NCBI GenBank assembly: GCA_020466095.1
Contig: CM035807.1
Location: 78,552,595 to 78,616,594, forward strand
From: Chlorops oryzae
Taxonomy: Eukaryota; Arthropoda; Insecta; Diptera; Chloropidae
DNA: 64,000 nucleotides
Direction: 5' to 3'
Part shown: positions 48,099 through 59,792 of the stretch, piece after piece
Layout: each line of letters starts with the position of its first letter
Position numbering within the stretch: the first letter of the stretch is position 1
The notes under the pieces: generated by a model
Databases searched by the model: none
The model's input: the letters and a program-made list of their open reading frames with translations, nothing else
What the model was told of the DNA's origin: nothing
Translations under genes and position numbers: made by a program

Positions 48099-49234
48099 GT
48101 GAGTCATCTCGTTTGAAATTTTCCCATCGGGACGTGCGATGAGAAGAGCTAAACCCATGTAGGGACATTCCAAATAAAAAACAAAACTTAGGTAACTTTT
48201 TGCGCTTAAAATGCAATTCTCCACTTCAGGATTTTTTTTTTGTGATCTCGTAACTTTAATGCCCCAAAGTGGCTTTCGGGGAAAGAAGTTCTCTGGAAAA
48301 ACTTTCAAGCGCTTACGTGTTTTCCCTTGAACGAAAACTTTCGCTTTTCAATTCACGAAAATTCTTCTTCAATTTTTTATATTTTTTTTATATATTTTTT
48401 TTATTATTTTTATTATTTTTTATTATTATTTTTTTTTTATTACTTATTTATTTTTTATTATTTTTGTTAATGTAATGTAATGTAATTTTGATCATTAAGT
48501 GAGAAATCGTTTTAATGATTTTCCCGGCGTTTATTCGAGCTTAGTGTCAAAAGTGATATTTTTATTGTTCGATATTTCGCCCTTCTTCGAAGAGCATCTT
48601 TAGGAACAAAATAAAAATAGAAACGGAAAATGAAATTACTTTTTAACGTTTAAGTTTTACATGAAAAACACTTAGTTGAACAAAAGAATTTTTATAAACA
48701 AAAACAAAAAACCAAAAAAGAAACAGTGAATTATTCTAACAAGACTCTCATTATGACTCATGAATTTTTATTTATTTTGTATTATTTATTTTTTTATTAT
48801 TTTTTTTAATGAATTTTTTTTTTTTTTTTTTGTAATTTTGTAGCGATTTCACGTTCGAAGGAGTTTAGGAGAGCAAAGCAAAGAATAATTGTGAACGAAA
48901 TCATTTTTTTTCCACGAGTCTTGAGTTTCAAGTTGGCTGTTCTTTCGGCTTTCTCCCTCTCTCTTTTTTTATATATATATATATTTTTTTTTTGGGTGGG
49001 TGGGGGTTTGAACAAAACTCAATTGGGAGTCGAGTGGAGTGTATTTCCTGTAGGTTGGTTGATTTTGAGATGCCAGAAAGTTTGAACATTCCCTCGAGTT
49101 GCCGTTCTCGTTTTCGTTTACATTTTCGAATTTTGTATTTGTTTTTCGTTTTACGCCGCAACATACGCGCACGCTCTCTTAAGTTTTGTGTCAATAAAAA
49201 GTGCCTGCGTGTTGCCATTGTGCAAGCTTCCAAT

Positions 49235-50041
49235 CCCTGTAGCCAGTAGTCACTGGTGGCGGGGATCAATCCCTCGCCTATCGGCAACGCTGTCGAATTT
49301 AACATGGCGATGTCATTGCCAGGGACGGGTCGCCAGTATATACATTTTCTTTAGACTCCCATTTCTCTAGCGAACAAAGACATTTTCTCTAGTGCGGAAG
49401 GGCAGCTATTCAGCTACGGAAGGCAAACGAATACCACTAGTGTTTATTACTTAGAAGAGCGACGGATATATTCACTACACTCCCAAATCGGATTAAATAC
49501 GAAATTCAATTTGGTTTGAGAATTTTAACATTTTTACACTGCAAGTATTTTCGTATGTTCCACAACTTGGCATCGCTGAAGTAAGATGTAGTGGGTCATT
49601 AAAGAGTAGAAATACTCATCAATAGTGAGAAAAATGCTTCCTAGATTCGATCTAAAAAGAGTATAGCCTGTCCATTAATCCCAGCGGCCAGCAGTGCCTA
49701 CCGCCTATAAAGTATACGATATTGTAAGCGACCTGCCCACCAATAGAATACAAAGTATATGACATTGTAGACGCCTTGCTTACCAAAAGCTTACTTAATG
49801 TGGTAGTGGTAGGCGTCCAGTCTACAAAACGGCCACACTCGAACAAAATTATACTAGAATGGTATATGAGGTCGTATGCATTACCGCCTACGGCCTATGT
49901 GTTGCGTTTCATCGCTTCTGTAAGCAGCATTTTGGCCACAGAACCCACCATTTTGTTGTGACTAGTACATGGCTAGTCACCAAAGACTGGCATAATGGCA
50001 GGTCACATACCTATTTCGGTGGCGACATACTGACTACAGGG
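49235..50041. mobile_element. 807-bp element with CCCTGTAGYCAGTA ends
   Basis: The left end CCCTGTAGCCAGTAGTCACT and the complement of the right end CCCTGTAGTCAGTATGTCGC form short imperfect inverted repeats with a GGTGGCG block nearby on both sides. The interior is full of short inverted GTAGGCG/CGCCTAC and TAGTCAC motifs. A 345-bp relative lies at 57772-58116. No transposase or target duplication was identified. Confidence 0.5.
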
Positions 50042-51993
50042 AAGCATTCTGGTCGACTGTGTGACTGTGAGTGTGTGGGCTTTTGTTTTTATTTCCGGTT
50101 TATACAGTTAATTCAATGAATTTGCACATTGTTCTGCTTCTCAGCAGGATAAAGAAGGATGTCATAGAATTTCAATTGAAGCATTCGAAGAGAATAACAG
50201 TGCTTGGGAATCACTGAAATATTAATCTGCAAACTTCAGCAAAGCTACAGTAAAATATTTGAAATTCTGGTTCATCGATTTAACAGATCAACATGAACAT
50301 GAAACTTTTGTAATTTCCCTTTAAATATTCATATAGCCGCTGCGCTGCACCCAGCCAAATCCCTTCCGGTGTTATTATTTTTCGTTGAAAACTTTTCCAA
50401 ACAAGATTGAAATCGCAATCAAACGTCGAGTGTCAAAGTTTCCTGCAGAAGCATGAAAGACTGACTGAGCGAATGAGCGAATGACAAAATGAAAAAAGGA
50501 AGAAGAAGAAGAAAAAAAAAACGGACAGAAAATTGTGAGAAATGAGCTCAACCGAAATCTATATTCCTTCTCATGCCCACGACAACGCGTATCCGCAAAT
50601 TCATTCGCGACATTTTCGAGTAAAGTGTCAAAAAGTTTACTTTGGCAACTGACATCAGGAGCAGATTGGGGCGGCGGAGGAGAGTAATAACAGCTACAAG
50701 CAAATGTCAGCGAATTTCGCATTTTGACTTGTACTCGATGACGTTGTCGTTGTCGTTGTTGCCTTCATATAATATTACAATTTAGTGAACGAAATTCAAG
50801 GAAATGAGAACACCGCCCACTCATTCAGTTGCACACCCGCACCCACATCCACACCCCGACCAATAATACCAATACCAATGCCACTAAAATAGCAAATAGA
50901 TTTTCAATTTCAATAAAACGCGTCAATTGACAGCTCACAAAGCGCTCACAGCGAACAATGTCGATTGACATTTCGAATATGCAAATTCGTCAGTTACCGC
51001 GAATGCGAAATTGCGGCAGCAGGAGCAGAGCGAATGGCAGCGAACAAAGGAATTGACAGATTTCAATTTTTAATTCGGCACTTTCGCGATCTCAATGCTA
51101 ATTTCATAGTTAACAAACACAATCTTAAGGCAGGAATGGGATGGATGGATGGATGGGTTGGGTTGTCAAGGATATTCTGTTTTTTTTTTTTTTTTTTTTT
51201 TTTTTTGTAACTGCTCCCATTGGGCGCGGGAAAAGCTAAGAAGAGAAAATTTCATAGCCTGGATTGTCAAATGTCAAATTTGTTCTAAAATTGTCTGAAA
51301 TCTCGAGATTTCGTTGTACGTCTGGAAAGCATATTAGAAAAAAAATTTCGTTGGACAAGAACCTTTCTGCAAGGCTTCAGAAATGACCTGATTAGATATT
51401 GGGAAGAACATGGCATTAATGAGTAGTGATAAATTTCTAAGGTAATTCCTTTCTCTTGGATATGTTTTTTTTTTTTTTGGGACGAAACCAAAAGGGATTC
51501 GCAACACTACATATATGTGAAAAAATGTTGGACCACCTTTTCGTTCTGTCTATTTTTTATACCCTTCTGAAACTTAAAAAACGATTTCCCAAAAACACAG
51601 GAACTGGAGCTTTGTCTTCGCTAAAAAAAAAAACAAACGAAATCAATAAAAATGTCGCCATTCAATTTATGATCGCTGTTCACTGTTTCCGCACTCCAAA
51701 AATTTCCTGGATTCACTTGCATCACATTGCATTGCACATGGTTCGCTTTGGCAATACCTTCACCCCATTCCCAAGCGTGCTGCTGCTGCTGCTGCTGCTC
51801 ACTTGTTTGCTTTGCTGTCCTGCAGTTTTCGATTCAATATTTGCTCACATCGTGTTTGCTTTTTATGCCAAATGCCTTTGTTTACGCATCTATCTTGCCA
51901 TTTGTGCTAGACGAATTATTGCGGTCTCCGAGCTAAGCCCATCTGTTGGCCATTGTGTAAACTAATTTAGTTGGTAAATTGTGTTTCATGTAT

Positions 51994-52020
51994 GACGACG
52001 ACGACGACGACGACGACGAG
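51994..52020. repeat. GAC trinucleotide microsatellite
   Basis: Nine uninterrupted GAC units in the 6.2-kb intron, followed by GAGAAGGCC and another ATGACGACGA. Non-coding. Confidence 0.9.
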
Positions 52021-54327
52021 AAGGCCATGACGACGATTGCTGCTGAGACTGCCGGCCAGGACTCTTGAGAATGCCGAGAATACGGCTGCGCAGCAAAAAG
52101 GCAAATTCATTCCGCCAGACTGACATAATTTGCTCCTCGTACAATGGGGTTTTGTTTTTTTTTTTTAATTATTTTTCCTCTTCATTTTAAATGAACTTTT
52201 CTATCCACCAAAAGGAGGCGCTCATTTAAACTGACTTTTCCCAATTTTCCCCTTTTGGCATTCATCATTTCGTTACGCTTTTTCTCTGATTCTTTGCGCA
52301 AACAAAGTTTTTGAAGTATTTGTTTTAAATTATCGCAAATAGATAAGTGCGCATTCATCCGAGCAAGCAGCAAACAAGCCCACTCGCTCGGCTTTAACCA
52401 GCTTCGCTTACTGCAATCGTCTTCTTTCGCTCACTCTTATCGAGGCTCGACTTGGTTGCTTATTTTGTTGTTCTTGTTCTTGTTATTTTTGTTTTTTGCT
52501 TCTTATGTGATGCTCCTGCTGTGATGCTGTCAAGTCCTTCGCTTCAAGCCTATCAAAGCTTGACGAAACGAATCTTCAATTACTCTTCTTTCTATGTGGA
52601 TTTGTTCTTAATGCTGTTGTTGTTGTTGTTGTTGGTATTTTTGTTGCGTGGTGTGTAAATAGATTTATTAGGTTTTAATCATGTGCCAAGAACTTTTGAC
52701 GCACACAATTTTCATCGCGAACAAAAATTTTAATTTTCAGTTCCGTTCCGTTTCGTTTCGTTCCGTTTCGTTTCGTTCCGTTCAGTTTCAATGCAAATAT
52801 TGACTTTATGAAATGAAAATTCCATCTTCACTGTCTTCTCAAATAAGCACAAGAACTTTTGGCATTTTTGTAGACTTTATTATCGGAGAGTTTTTTTTTA
52901 TTGTTGTTTTCGTTGTTGTTGTTTATACACTTTGATTGAAGTAATGCTTAAAGGCTCTGGATTTGCTTCGATAAGAAAAGTTTTCTTTTCATTTCAGACA
53001 TTGTTTTTGGATTGGCTGAATCCTAATTTATTTGCCCTTATAATCTTTTGGGTAGTGGGTTTCAACTTAAATCACGTCTGGGATTAGCTCCATCCAGTCT
53101 ATCCATCCATTTAAAATATTTCATTGCTTATTCATAAATTTCTTGAAACCATAACTTGATTTTCGTCAAACAATGCCGGTCAACTAATGCTCTTGTAAGA
53201 AAGTCCCCACAAAATGTACGAAAACATTGCAACTTCTTCATCGCCCAATCCCAGTCATCAATTGTTACCAGAGTTTTAGGGGACCTATCCCCCGAATATC
53301 TCCAAATAGGGTCAAATTTCTCTTAAAGTCTACGTCTTCGCTAAAGACCACAACTTTTCCTTAATTTGAAGGGGAATCCCCTTAAAATTCAACAGTTCTG
53401 TCAGCCCATGTTCCTAATAAAGCCGAAATATATGCTCTATACATTATAATTTTCTTGATTAAATATAAAAGCTTCAATATTCTAATCAGACAAAATCCGG
53501 AAATTTTGAAGAGGATTTAAAATAAACAGTGCCATCTTTGGAAGTCGCAAAGTACGACCGATAGAAAAAACTAAATCAATAAAAAGGGTCACCAACCTGT
53601 TTTGAATATGTGGACCTCTTCGAAGAGTCCGAAAACGAGGTAAATCACCCCTTTTAAAACCAATATTTAGCTGATCTTGACACTCTCGGCCTATTATGTG
53701 TTTCATAGTTCTTTTGGACCACTGCAAGTACAGTAGAAATCACATGAAATTCTTGGAACCTGAGAATTTTGAATAATATTTTAGAAAGGCAAAAAAATTT
53801 TAAACATCTGTTAAGGATATTATAGAAGAGGAAGTTTTATAAAATCATCGAAAGATTAATTATGGGAAATTAAATTCAATCAAATGAAGATGGAAAATTT
53901 TCTTTGTGTTTTCATTAACCTGTCGCCACTGTGCAACTTAATTTGCAAAGGGGTTGCATAGTCTCCACCAATCGAAAGACACACATAATGAGTGGGCAAT
54001 AAACAAATGTCCTGGTCTCTTATTTGCCTTGACTCAATTAGGATATTTACACAGAACTCGTAGCAGTTTTTCCTTCTGCTCTCAAATATTTTTCCTTTCA
54101 TCTTGCTTTGTTGTTCGCTTCCAATTAGTTTTACAAATCAAATCAGTGGGACGAATCACAAGATCATCATGTACCTTCAGTTTATCATTTACAGTGCTAA
54201 ATTATTTATAAATATTTACATTCTCATTATTTCGTCTTACGTGCGTGCGGACATACCATATTCATTTCCCTACATCGTTAGGTACTGGTGCATTTATTTA
54301 TTTACATCCCGTTTGATTCTATTCCAG

Positions 54328-54498
54328 GAGACTTTAACAATTGAAGCGCTTGCTTTGAAGTATTTGGATGTTATTACAATTTTGCTTAAGTATTGCGGTA
54401 ATAAGGAGACCATACTTAAGAACTCAGAAACACAAGCCATGATTATTGACTTAGTAGCCACAATTGGCTTCTATTGTGCGAATAATCGTAAGCATCAG
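54328..54498 (+). CDS. SCAPER: SCAPER-like gene, fifth visible exon
   Basis: 171 bp, exactly 57 codons, phase 0 at both ends. It encodes ETLTIEALALKYLDVITILL then KYCGNKE to VATIGFYCANNRKHQ. The family counterpart ends with a very similar VIVCVGYFTVNHPDNQ block (hydrophobic helix, then GFY/GYF, then N..H..NQ/HQ). The acceptor follows TTTGATTCTATTCCAG; the donor is CAG|GTAAGT. The frame also runs on upstream and downstream, so the unspliced stretch looks like a longer 156-codon frame; the splice sites are preferred. Confidence 0.85.
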
Positions 54499-55216
54499 GT
54501 AAGTTACGAAATTGATGAAAACAAAGGCCACGATGCCGATAAAGATGAAGATAAATATGAACTGATGTCATAATAGAAGAGAGATTTATTTATTTAATAT
54601 CGAGATTTGTGGATGCTTTCGCCATTTGGGAAATTAGGACGAATAATATAAGCGGTTGCGGTCTAAAGTGGGATATTCTTTATGCTTTATTCAAATTTTT
54701 ACTCTAAAACTTCAATACCTTAAGCTCTCTTGATTTGAAGTTATAATTGTTTTAACGCTTCGGGTTTCCAGCTTTGGACAATTTAAAATTTAATAGATAT
54801 TGAGGGGTGGAACAAGAGTAGAAACAGTGAAAAATATGCGTGGAAGAGCGACAGACAACTCAATAGACTTAAAAACATTTCAAACTCTCTTGAACTTAAG
54901 TTACGGCTTATCTTGTCTTAACTAATTGAAATTTCACTTCATTTTACTTCAAATTTTGATCAAATTGCCTTAAATCGTGGCTTATTGAATTCTTTGGTCT
55001 TGACCGAACATAACATAACCTAGCCTAATGAATCACCTGGGTCGATTTGCCGAATAACTTTTGTGTGTGATTAATAATTGCAATCTTTTAATACTATTGT
55101 ATAATAAGCTGAGCTAAGTCTTTCCGAGAGGCTTTGAATCCTCTTCTCTTTTTTTTTCTTTCTTTTTTTTTGTTTTTTTTTTCTTTTATTAATTTGAAAT
55201 TGCATTTTCTTTTCAG
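54499..55216 (+). other. Phase-0 intron, 718 bp
   Basis: GTAAGT donor; a 60-bp T/C-rich tract before TTTTCAG. The intron holds AT-rich sequence and no recognised element. Confidence 0.8.
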
Positions 55217-55369
55217 GACCTTCTCGTTTCTGATCAGTGTTCGATAATAATTAAGAATCTAACCAAATTGCCTGAACAATTTCAAGTTGTCGTTTATCCT
55301 TGTCTAGTCACGGTAACCTATAAAAATCAAGACGCACGCAATGTGATAGCACGTGATTTTAATTTAGAT
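55217..55369 (+). CDS. SCAPER: SCAPER-like gene, sixth visible exon
   Basis: 153 bp, 51 codons, phase 0. It encodes DLLVSDQCSIIIKNLTKLPE, then QFQVVVYPCLVTVTYKN, then QDARNVIARDFNLD. The vertebrate protein has a closely matching run (VLQKLCQLPFQYFSDPRLIK, then VLFPSLIAACYNNHQNK), where LP, the PSL/PCL turn and YNN/YKN stand out. This is the strongest family match among the exons. Confidence 0.88.
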
Positions 55370-55454
55370 GTGAGTAAAATCGAAAAAAAATTTGATTTGA
55401 GCGTATTTCGATTTACATTTTTTGTTGTTGTTTGTTTTTTACTCTTCGTTGCAG
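55370..55454 (+). other. 85-bp final intron, in frame if retained
   Basis: GTGAGT donor and TTCGTTGCAG acceptor. Without splicing, the reading frame continues 30 codons to a TGA at 55460-55462, with a hydrophobic end (FRFTFFVVVCFLLFVAVS) encoded by the pyrimidine tract. See the related finding. Confidence 0.8.
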
Positions 55455-55523
55455 TTTCTTGATGAGTACCACAAGTCGGAAAAAGGCAAGAAAAATCATT
55501 TGGTTTCCTTACTCAAAACTTAA
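55455..55523 (+). CDS. SCAPER: SCAPER-like gene, last coding exon
   Basis: 69 bp, 22 codons plus TAA at 55521-55523. It encodes FLDEYHKSEKGKKNHLVSLL and KT. Joined to the previous exon it reads ARDFNLDFLDEYHKSEKG. Vertebrate SCAPER continues some 60 residues further at this point (LATFIQDLAQ and beyond), so the fly-type protein is shorter at its C-terminus. The seven visible exons give about 286 residues. Polyadenylation signals are plentiful in the A-rich stretch 56010-56150, but which one is used cannot be told. Confidence 0.83.
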   Translation, partial: FLDEYHKSEKGKKNHLVSLLKT

Positions 55524-56679
55524 GTTCGAATCGTGCGTTCGTCCGAATCGGAAGTCTTCAGTCTGTTTTCAGTCTATATTATCTTTAATATCGATCCGAA
55601 TATGCTATCCAAAATGGATCGTGTGCTATATTGATATTTAAACACTCTCACACGCATATACATACATACATTGTACATGCAAATATCCTCTCATTTCGCA
55701 TTCCTTTAATTTTGTTTTATATACATCCTTTTTTTTTCTTTCATAAAATTTCAACTCATGATATCTCATTCTAACGGAACATGCCTAAAAATCGTGTGAT
55801 AAAAACTTTTTTGAAAAAAGTTATTAAAAATATTAATTCTAATACCAACATATAAGGACATTCTCAAAAAACTTCATGGAAATAATTCATCATTATAAAT
55901 TAATATATAATATATAAACTACATTTTTGTTTCGTTCATTCATATTTTTTCTATATTAAGTTGAATTCGTGCTGCCAGTTTGAGTGAGATTTCCCTTTAC
56001 AAAAAAAAAAATAATAATAATAAAAATTAATAAAAATAAAAATAAAAAAAAATATATAAACAATAGAAAATAAAAATTCAAAATACTAAAAGTAAAATAA
56101 TAAAAAAAAAAAATTAAAAGAAATAAAAATATAAAAAAGTTAAAAATTTAAAACAATAAAATTATAACTAATTTGGAGAATTATTAACAAAATATTAAAT
56201 TTTCGGACATCAATGAAAAAGCGTATACTTAAAATTTTTAAGGGAAAACTTTTAGCGAAAGCTGGCAGCACTGCAATGAATATTGATTGAACATATACAG
56301 GGTGCCGAAAACATTTCATAAGGAAGAAAATTGTTAAAATAATGAAGTGAAGACTTTTGAACTCTTATTTTCATAGAATTTTGAGAATTTCTATTCAAAA
56401 AATAAAAAAAAAGGAAATTTAAACTAAAATCAAAATCAATAACGACTTAAACAATATTACAAAATCAATTTATGGTCTTGTAATTCTTACACCTTTTTAA
56501 AAAATTATTCTTAACTATATTGTTAAAAAAAAAACAAATTCGAATCGTTTGATTCCTTTCAACAATCTGTTGTTAATTCTTAAACCAGCCTTACACTTGT
56601 GACTAACTCTTTGCATTACGGAGAGAAGAATTATCTTTAGAAATAACTAGACATTCTGGTCTGGGAATTAAAATCTATA

Positions 56680-56850
56680 CAGTCGAAACTCTCTATAACG
56701 AACTCCTCTATAATGAATTTCTCGCTATAGCGAATCTTCTCAAGTTATTTTTTTTCGCTTTATTTTTAGTGCCTTTTCTCCCCTAATAACGAATTCTCTC
56801 TATAGCGAATTTTTTATCCGGCCCCATGAAATTCGTTACAGAACCATTTT
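56680..56850. mobile_element. Pogo-like MITE, second copy, right end decayed
   Basis: It starts CAGTCGAAACTCTCTATAAC preceded by TA and contains several CTATAGCGAAT/CTATAACGAA blocks. Its order of motifs (AATCTTCTCAAG, TTTAGTGCC, CGAATT, CCATGAAATTCGTTA) follows the reverse complement of the 15020 element, with a longer interior. The expected terminal ACTG cannot be recognised, so the right boundary is approximate. Confidence 0.55.
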
Positions 56851-57771
56851 GACAAAGTTCGCTTTTGATTTCAAACAAGGCATTAAATTTTTATTCGTGA
56901 AATCGTCGAAAAATTTCATTAAAATATTTTTGATGACGGTCTTTGGATAAAGAAATCCCCAAAGAACACGGCAGCTAAAAAGAATTTTTCCATTAATTCA
57001 GAAAGACTTTCTAAGAATATATACCAAAAGCTCTTGCACACCCTGTAATTATTTTGTGAGTATTTTATTCTTCGAATATGTATTGTACTTAAATTGTATT
57101 TGATTGTCTGTTATCAGATGGATTTATTGTTTTTTTTTTTTTTATATATACATACATTTTTTTTTTACAAACTAACCTCATGAAAAAGGTGTATTCCTAT
57201 TTTTTCAGAATTTTTTTTTAAATTTTAAAATTAATTTTAAAACAATTCTATGCAAGAATTTAATATGAACAGCACTTAAAATTTATACATACATACGTAT
57301 TACCTATATATTTAACCCGTATTTTTATATGAACGAATAAAGCAATAAATTTATAAAGAATGAAATTTAAAGGATAACCGAAAGCTTCGTGGTTTTCTGC
57401 AACAGACCTTCGAGAAAAATAGTAAGATCCAGTCCCGGACAACCCTATTTAGATTGGAACAAATTTTTGACCGGAAATGATCAATTTATTTGTTACACCG
57501 AACGTAAAATTCCCATGATCGGACGAAAGTTTTGATCGCTTGAGAGTCGGGAGGACGTTGCAGTAATGTTAAAAAGGGTAATTTTGAATGATCAACAAAA
57601 TGAATGTGAATGTGATGGGGTCACATAGGGTCTTCTCAGCTGTAATTTTTGAATCACCTAAAAAATCCAAGACTAAATAGGTGCGGATAGTATTGAGAGG
57701 CTTTCAAAACATATGTTTATACAATTCTTTTTTCCCCATTTTAGTCACTCTGCTGCCCCTCAGGAAAAGCA

Positions 57772-58116
57772 CCCTGCAGGAAGCCTGTCGCCATATGGCC
57801 CCATGTCTACATTGACGTCAATATAGACAAGAGAACTATTTCCAACGTCAACAGTATTTATAGGCGGTGTCATTAGAGAAACTGTACTGTCAAGAGGTAC
57901 AGTTCATCTTTATTGACCATGTCAACAACGTGTCTCCTTATAAAAACGAAAGAGTACTCCTCAAACATTTCTTCGGTCAATTGTTGACATGCAATGCCCA
58001 CTCAATGATAAAATGTCAATAGGCAAAGGCTTGGGGCGGGTATAACTGGTCAGTAGTGACGTTGACGCGGTCAGTAGAAAAAGAGTATAGATTCACTATT
58101 GACATTTCCTACAGGG
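57772..58116. mobile_element. 345-bp element of the CCCTGTAG family upstream of citrate synthase
   Basis: The left end CCCTGCAGGAAGCCTGTC and the complement of the right end CCCTGTAGGAAATGTC are imperfect inverted repeats. The interior is rich in short palindromes around TTGACGTCAA-like and TTGACATG motifs and includes TATAAAAA at 57939-57946. It ends 256 bp before the citrate synthase ATG, so it could contribute to that gene's promoter; this is inference only. Confidence 0.5.
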
Positions 58117-58372
58117 CAACTACAAAATTTTAGAGAAGTGTAAGTAGGCGTTAATAAAAAGACGAATTCAACTTTTTTTCCATAAACTTTTCATTTTCAA
58201 TTTTTTCCCTTCTTTTTATTCTTAAAAAATCTCTTGAATTCTTTCTATATTTAGAAGAAAAATTACCTCTGCCAGGATTTTAAATTCCAAAATTTTCGAT
58301 TTAATTTTCCTCTCACAAAGCAAAAAAAAGAAATCGAAAATTTGCAGATCTTTTTCCGAAGGACTCGAAATC

Positions 58373-59791
58373 ATGTTATCCAAAACCGTTGCCAATTCAT
58401 TTTTGCCAAAGTCGTTCCCCTGCATGTTAAGAGCTTCTTTGCGGAATAAGTCTGAATGTGGAAAAGGCAGGACCCTAAAGGAGGCCATTGCCGATAAAAT
58501 ACCCTGCGCTCAAGATAACATTAAGGCGTTCCGCAAGTCACATGGCCAAACGAAGGTCGGAGAAATAACGATCGATCAAATTTATGGTGGTATGCGTGGC
58601 ATGCCGGCGCTCGTCTGTGAGACTTCCGATGTTTGCCCTGACAATGGAGTACGCTTCCGTGGACGGACCATCGAAGATATTCAAAAAAATCTGCCACTCG
58701 CCAATGAGGGTGGTCAGCCATTGCCCGAAGCACTATTTTGGCTACTTTGCACTGGAGATATTCCGGACAAAGCTGAGGTGCAATCACTATCGGAGGAATG
58801 GGTGAAACGTGGTAAACTTGACGAGAACACCTTAAAACTGATGAAGAGTTTTCCGAAAACATTACATCCAATGGCTCAGCTATCATCGGCCGTATGTGTT
58901 CTTAGCGAACACAGCCTCTTCGCCAAGGAATATGCGAAGGGCATGAAAAGAGATAAATACTGGGAGTTCGTCTATGAGGATTCAATGAATCTTATAGCAA
59001 AATTGACCTCCGTTTGTGCAGCGATTTATAATAATACGTTCAAATGTGGACCGGGTAACATTCAGTTGTGCTCGGGTAAAGATTGGACAGAGAATTTTTG
59101 TAATATGATGGGCTTTACGGAGCCGGCGTTTGCTGATATGATGCGTTTGTACCTTGTCTTGCATAGCGATCACGAGGGCGGAAATGTGTCGGCACATGCT
59201 GTAACACTCGTTGGTTCCGCATTGGCTGATCCTTATTTGTCGTATGCATCGGGTATGAACGGCCTAGCTGGACCATTGCACGGTCTGGCGAATCAAGAAG
59301 TTCTCTTGTGGGTTAAAGAAATGCAAAAGGAAATCGGAGGCGAAGCGACCGATGACAAGATCAAAGAATATATTGATAAAACATTGAAATCGGGAAAGGT
59401 TGTACCGGGCTATGGGCATGCCGTTCTAAGGAGTACTGATCCACGTTACACGGCGTTTCTGAATTTCGGAAAACAGCATATGGCCGATCATGAATTGGTG
59501 AAACTAACCGAAAAACTCTTCAATATTGTACCGCCAGCACTTAAAGCTACCGGGAAAGTAAAAAATCCAATGCCAAATGTTGACGGTTCGTCTGGTGCGC
59601 TTTTGACAGCCTTTGGCATGACTGAGATGAAATATTATACGGTCCTGTTCGCATTGTCGCGTGCTCTGGGTACAATGGCTCAGCTGATCTGGGCACGTGC
59701 TCTCATGTTTCCAATCGAACGTCCGAAATCTCTGCCGACCAAAGCGCTCATGGAATTGGCCGAAAAGAAGAAAGGCGCGCCGAAGAAATAA
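58373..59791 (+). CDS. Intronless mitochondrial citrate synthase
   Basis: Complete 472-residue citrate synthase, which condenses acetyl-CoA with oxaloacetate in the TCA cycle. The N-terminus (MLSKTVANSFLPKSFPCMLR, no acidic residue before position 28) fits a mitochondrial presequence. Conserved pieces appear in order: YGGMRGM (71-77), VRFRG (93-97), HSDHEGGNVSAH (264-275), GLAGPLHGLANQE (297-309), VVPGYGHAVLR (343-353), NVDGSSG (402-408), SRALG (429-433), IERPKS (448-453). With a constant +29 offset to pig numbering, H267, H303, H349, R358, D404, R430 and R450 match H238, H274, H320, R329, D375, R401 and R421, so the enzyme should be active. Differences from the usual fly enzyme (kdn) include NVDGSS for NVDAHS and a diverged CGPGNIQLCSGKDW segment. 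One exon with no intron suggests a retrocopy, perhaps like the second citrate synthase gene of Drosophila. This ATG is the first in frame. Confidence 0.95.
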   Translation: MLSKTVANSFLPKSFPCMLRASLRNKSECGKGRTLKEAIADKIPCAQDNIKAFRKSHGQTKVGEITIDQIYGGMRGMPALVCETSDVCPDNGVRFRGRTIEDIQKNLPLANEGGQPLPEALFWLLCTGDIPDKAEVQSLSEEWVKRGKLDENTLKLMKSFPKTLHPMAQLSSAVCVLSEHSLFAKEYAKGMKRDKYWEFVYEDSMNLIAKLTSVCAAIYNNTFKCGPGNIQLCSGKDWTENFCNMMGFTEPAFADMMRLYLVLHSDHEGGNVSAHAVTLVGSALADPYLSYASGMNGLAGPLHGLANQEVLLWVKEMQKEIGGEATDDKIKEYIDKTLKSGKVVPGYGHAVLRSTDPRYTAFLNFGKQHMADHELVKLTEKLFNIVPPALKATGKVKNPMPNVDGSSGALLTAFGMTEMKYYTVLFALSRALGTMAQLIWARALMFPIERPKSLPTKALMELAEKKKGAPKK

Positions 59792-59792
59792 A
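59787..59792 (+). terminator. AATAAA polyadenylation motif overlapping the stop codon
   Basis: The last lysine and TAA stop of the citrate synthase gene (GAAATAAAAC) create AATAAA. Used as a signal it would give a 3' UTR of only some 10-30 bases. No other canonical AATAAA was noticed before the A-rich patch at 59928-59952, so either this motif or a variant signal is used. Confidence 0.4.

Larger units (their letters stand above)
48099..54327 (+). other. 6.2-kb phase-0 intron
   Basis: Donor GTGAGT, acceptor CTATTCCAG. It holds T-rich runs near 48370-48480 and 48790-48835, an inverted-repeat element at 49235-50041, a GAC microsatellite (51994-52020), a TTCCG/TTTCG repeat at 52738-52790 and a T-run at 51180-51206. 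A 169-codon open frame at 51456-51965 includes a CTG-repeat leucine run and is not supported as a gene. Confidence 0.75.
55524..58372. other. Region between SCAPER-like stop and citrate synthase start
   Basis: The first part is presumed SCAPER 3' UTR and flank. An A-rich block with many AATAAA motifs occupies about 55998-56165. A pogo-like MITE (56680) and a CCCTGTAG-type MITE (57772) follow. The last 250 bases (58117-58372) are AT-rich and presumably hold the promoter and 5' UTR of the citrate synthase gene; no definite TATA box or initiator was identified there. Confidence 0.6.

Noticed and set aside
51456..51965. 169-codon open frame with a hydrophobic leucine run
   Set aside because: It lies within a SCAPER intron, the leucines come from a CTG repeat and the start from a T-run; no domain is recognisable.
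54103..54573. 156-codon uninterrupted frame across the fifth SCAPER exon
   Set aside because: Only 54328-54498 matches the family and is bounded by good splice sites; the rest is intron.
58521..58886. Antisense frames within citrate synthase
   Set aside because: Mirror frames of a real coding sequence.
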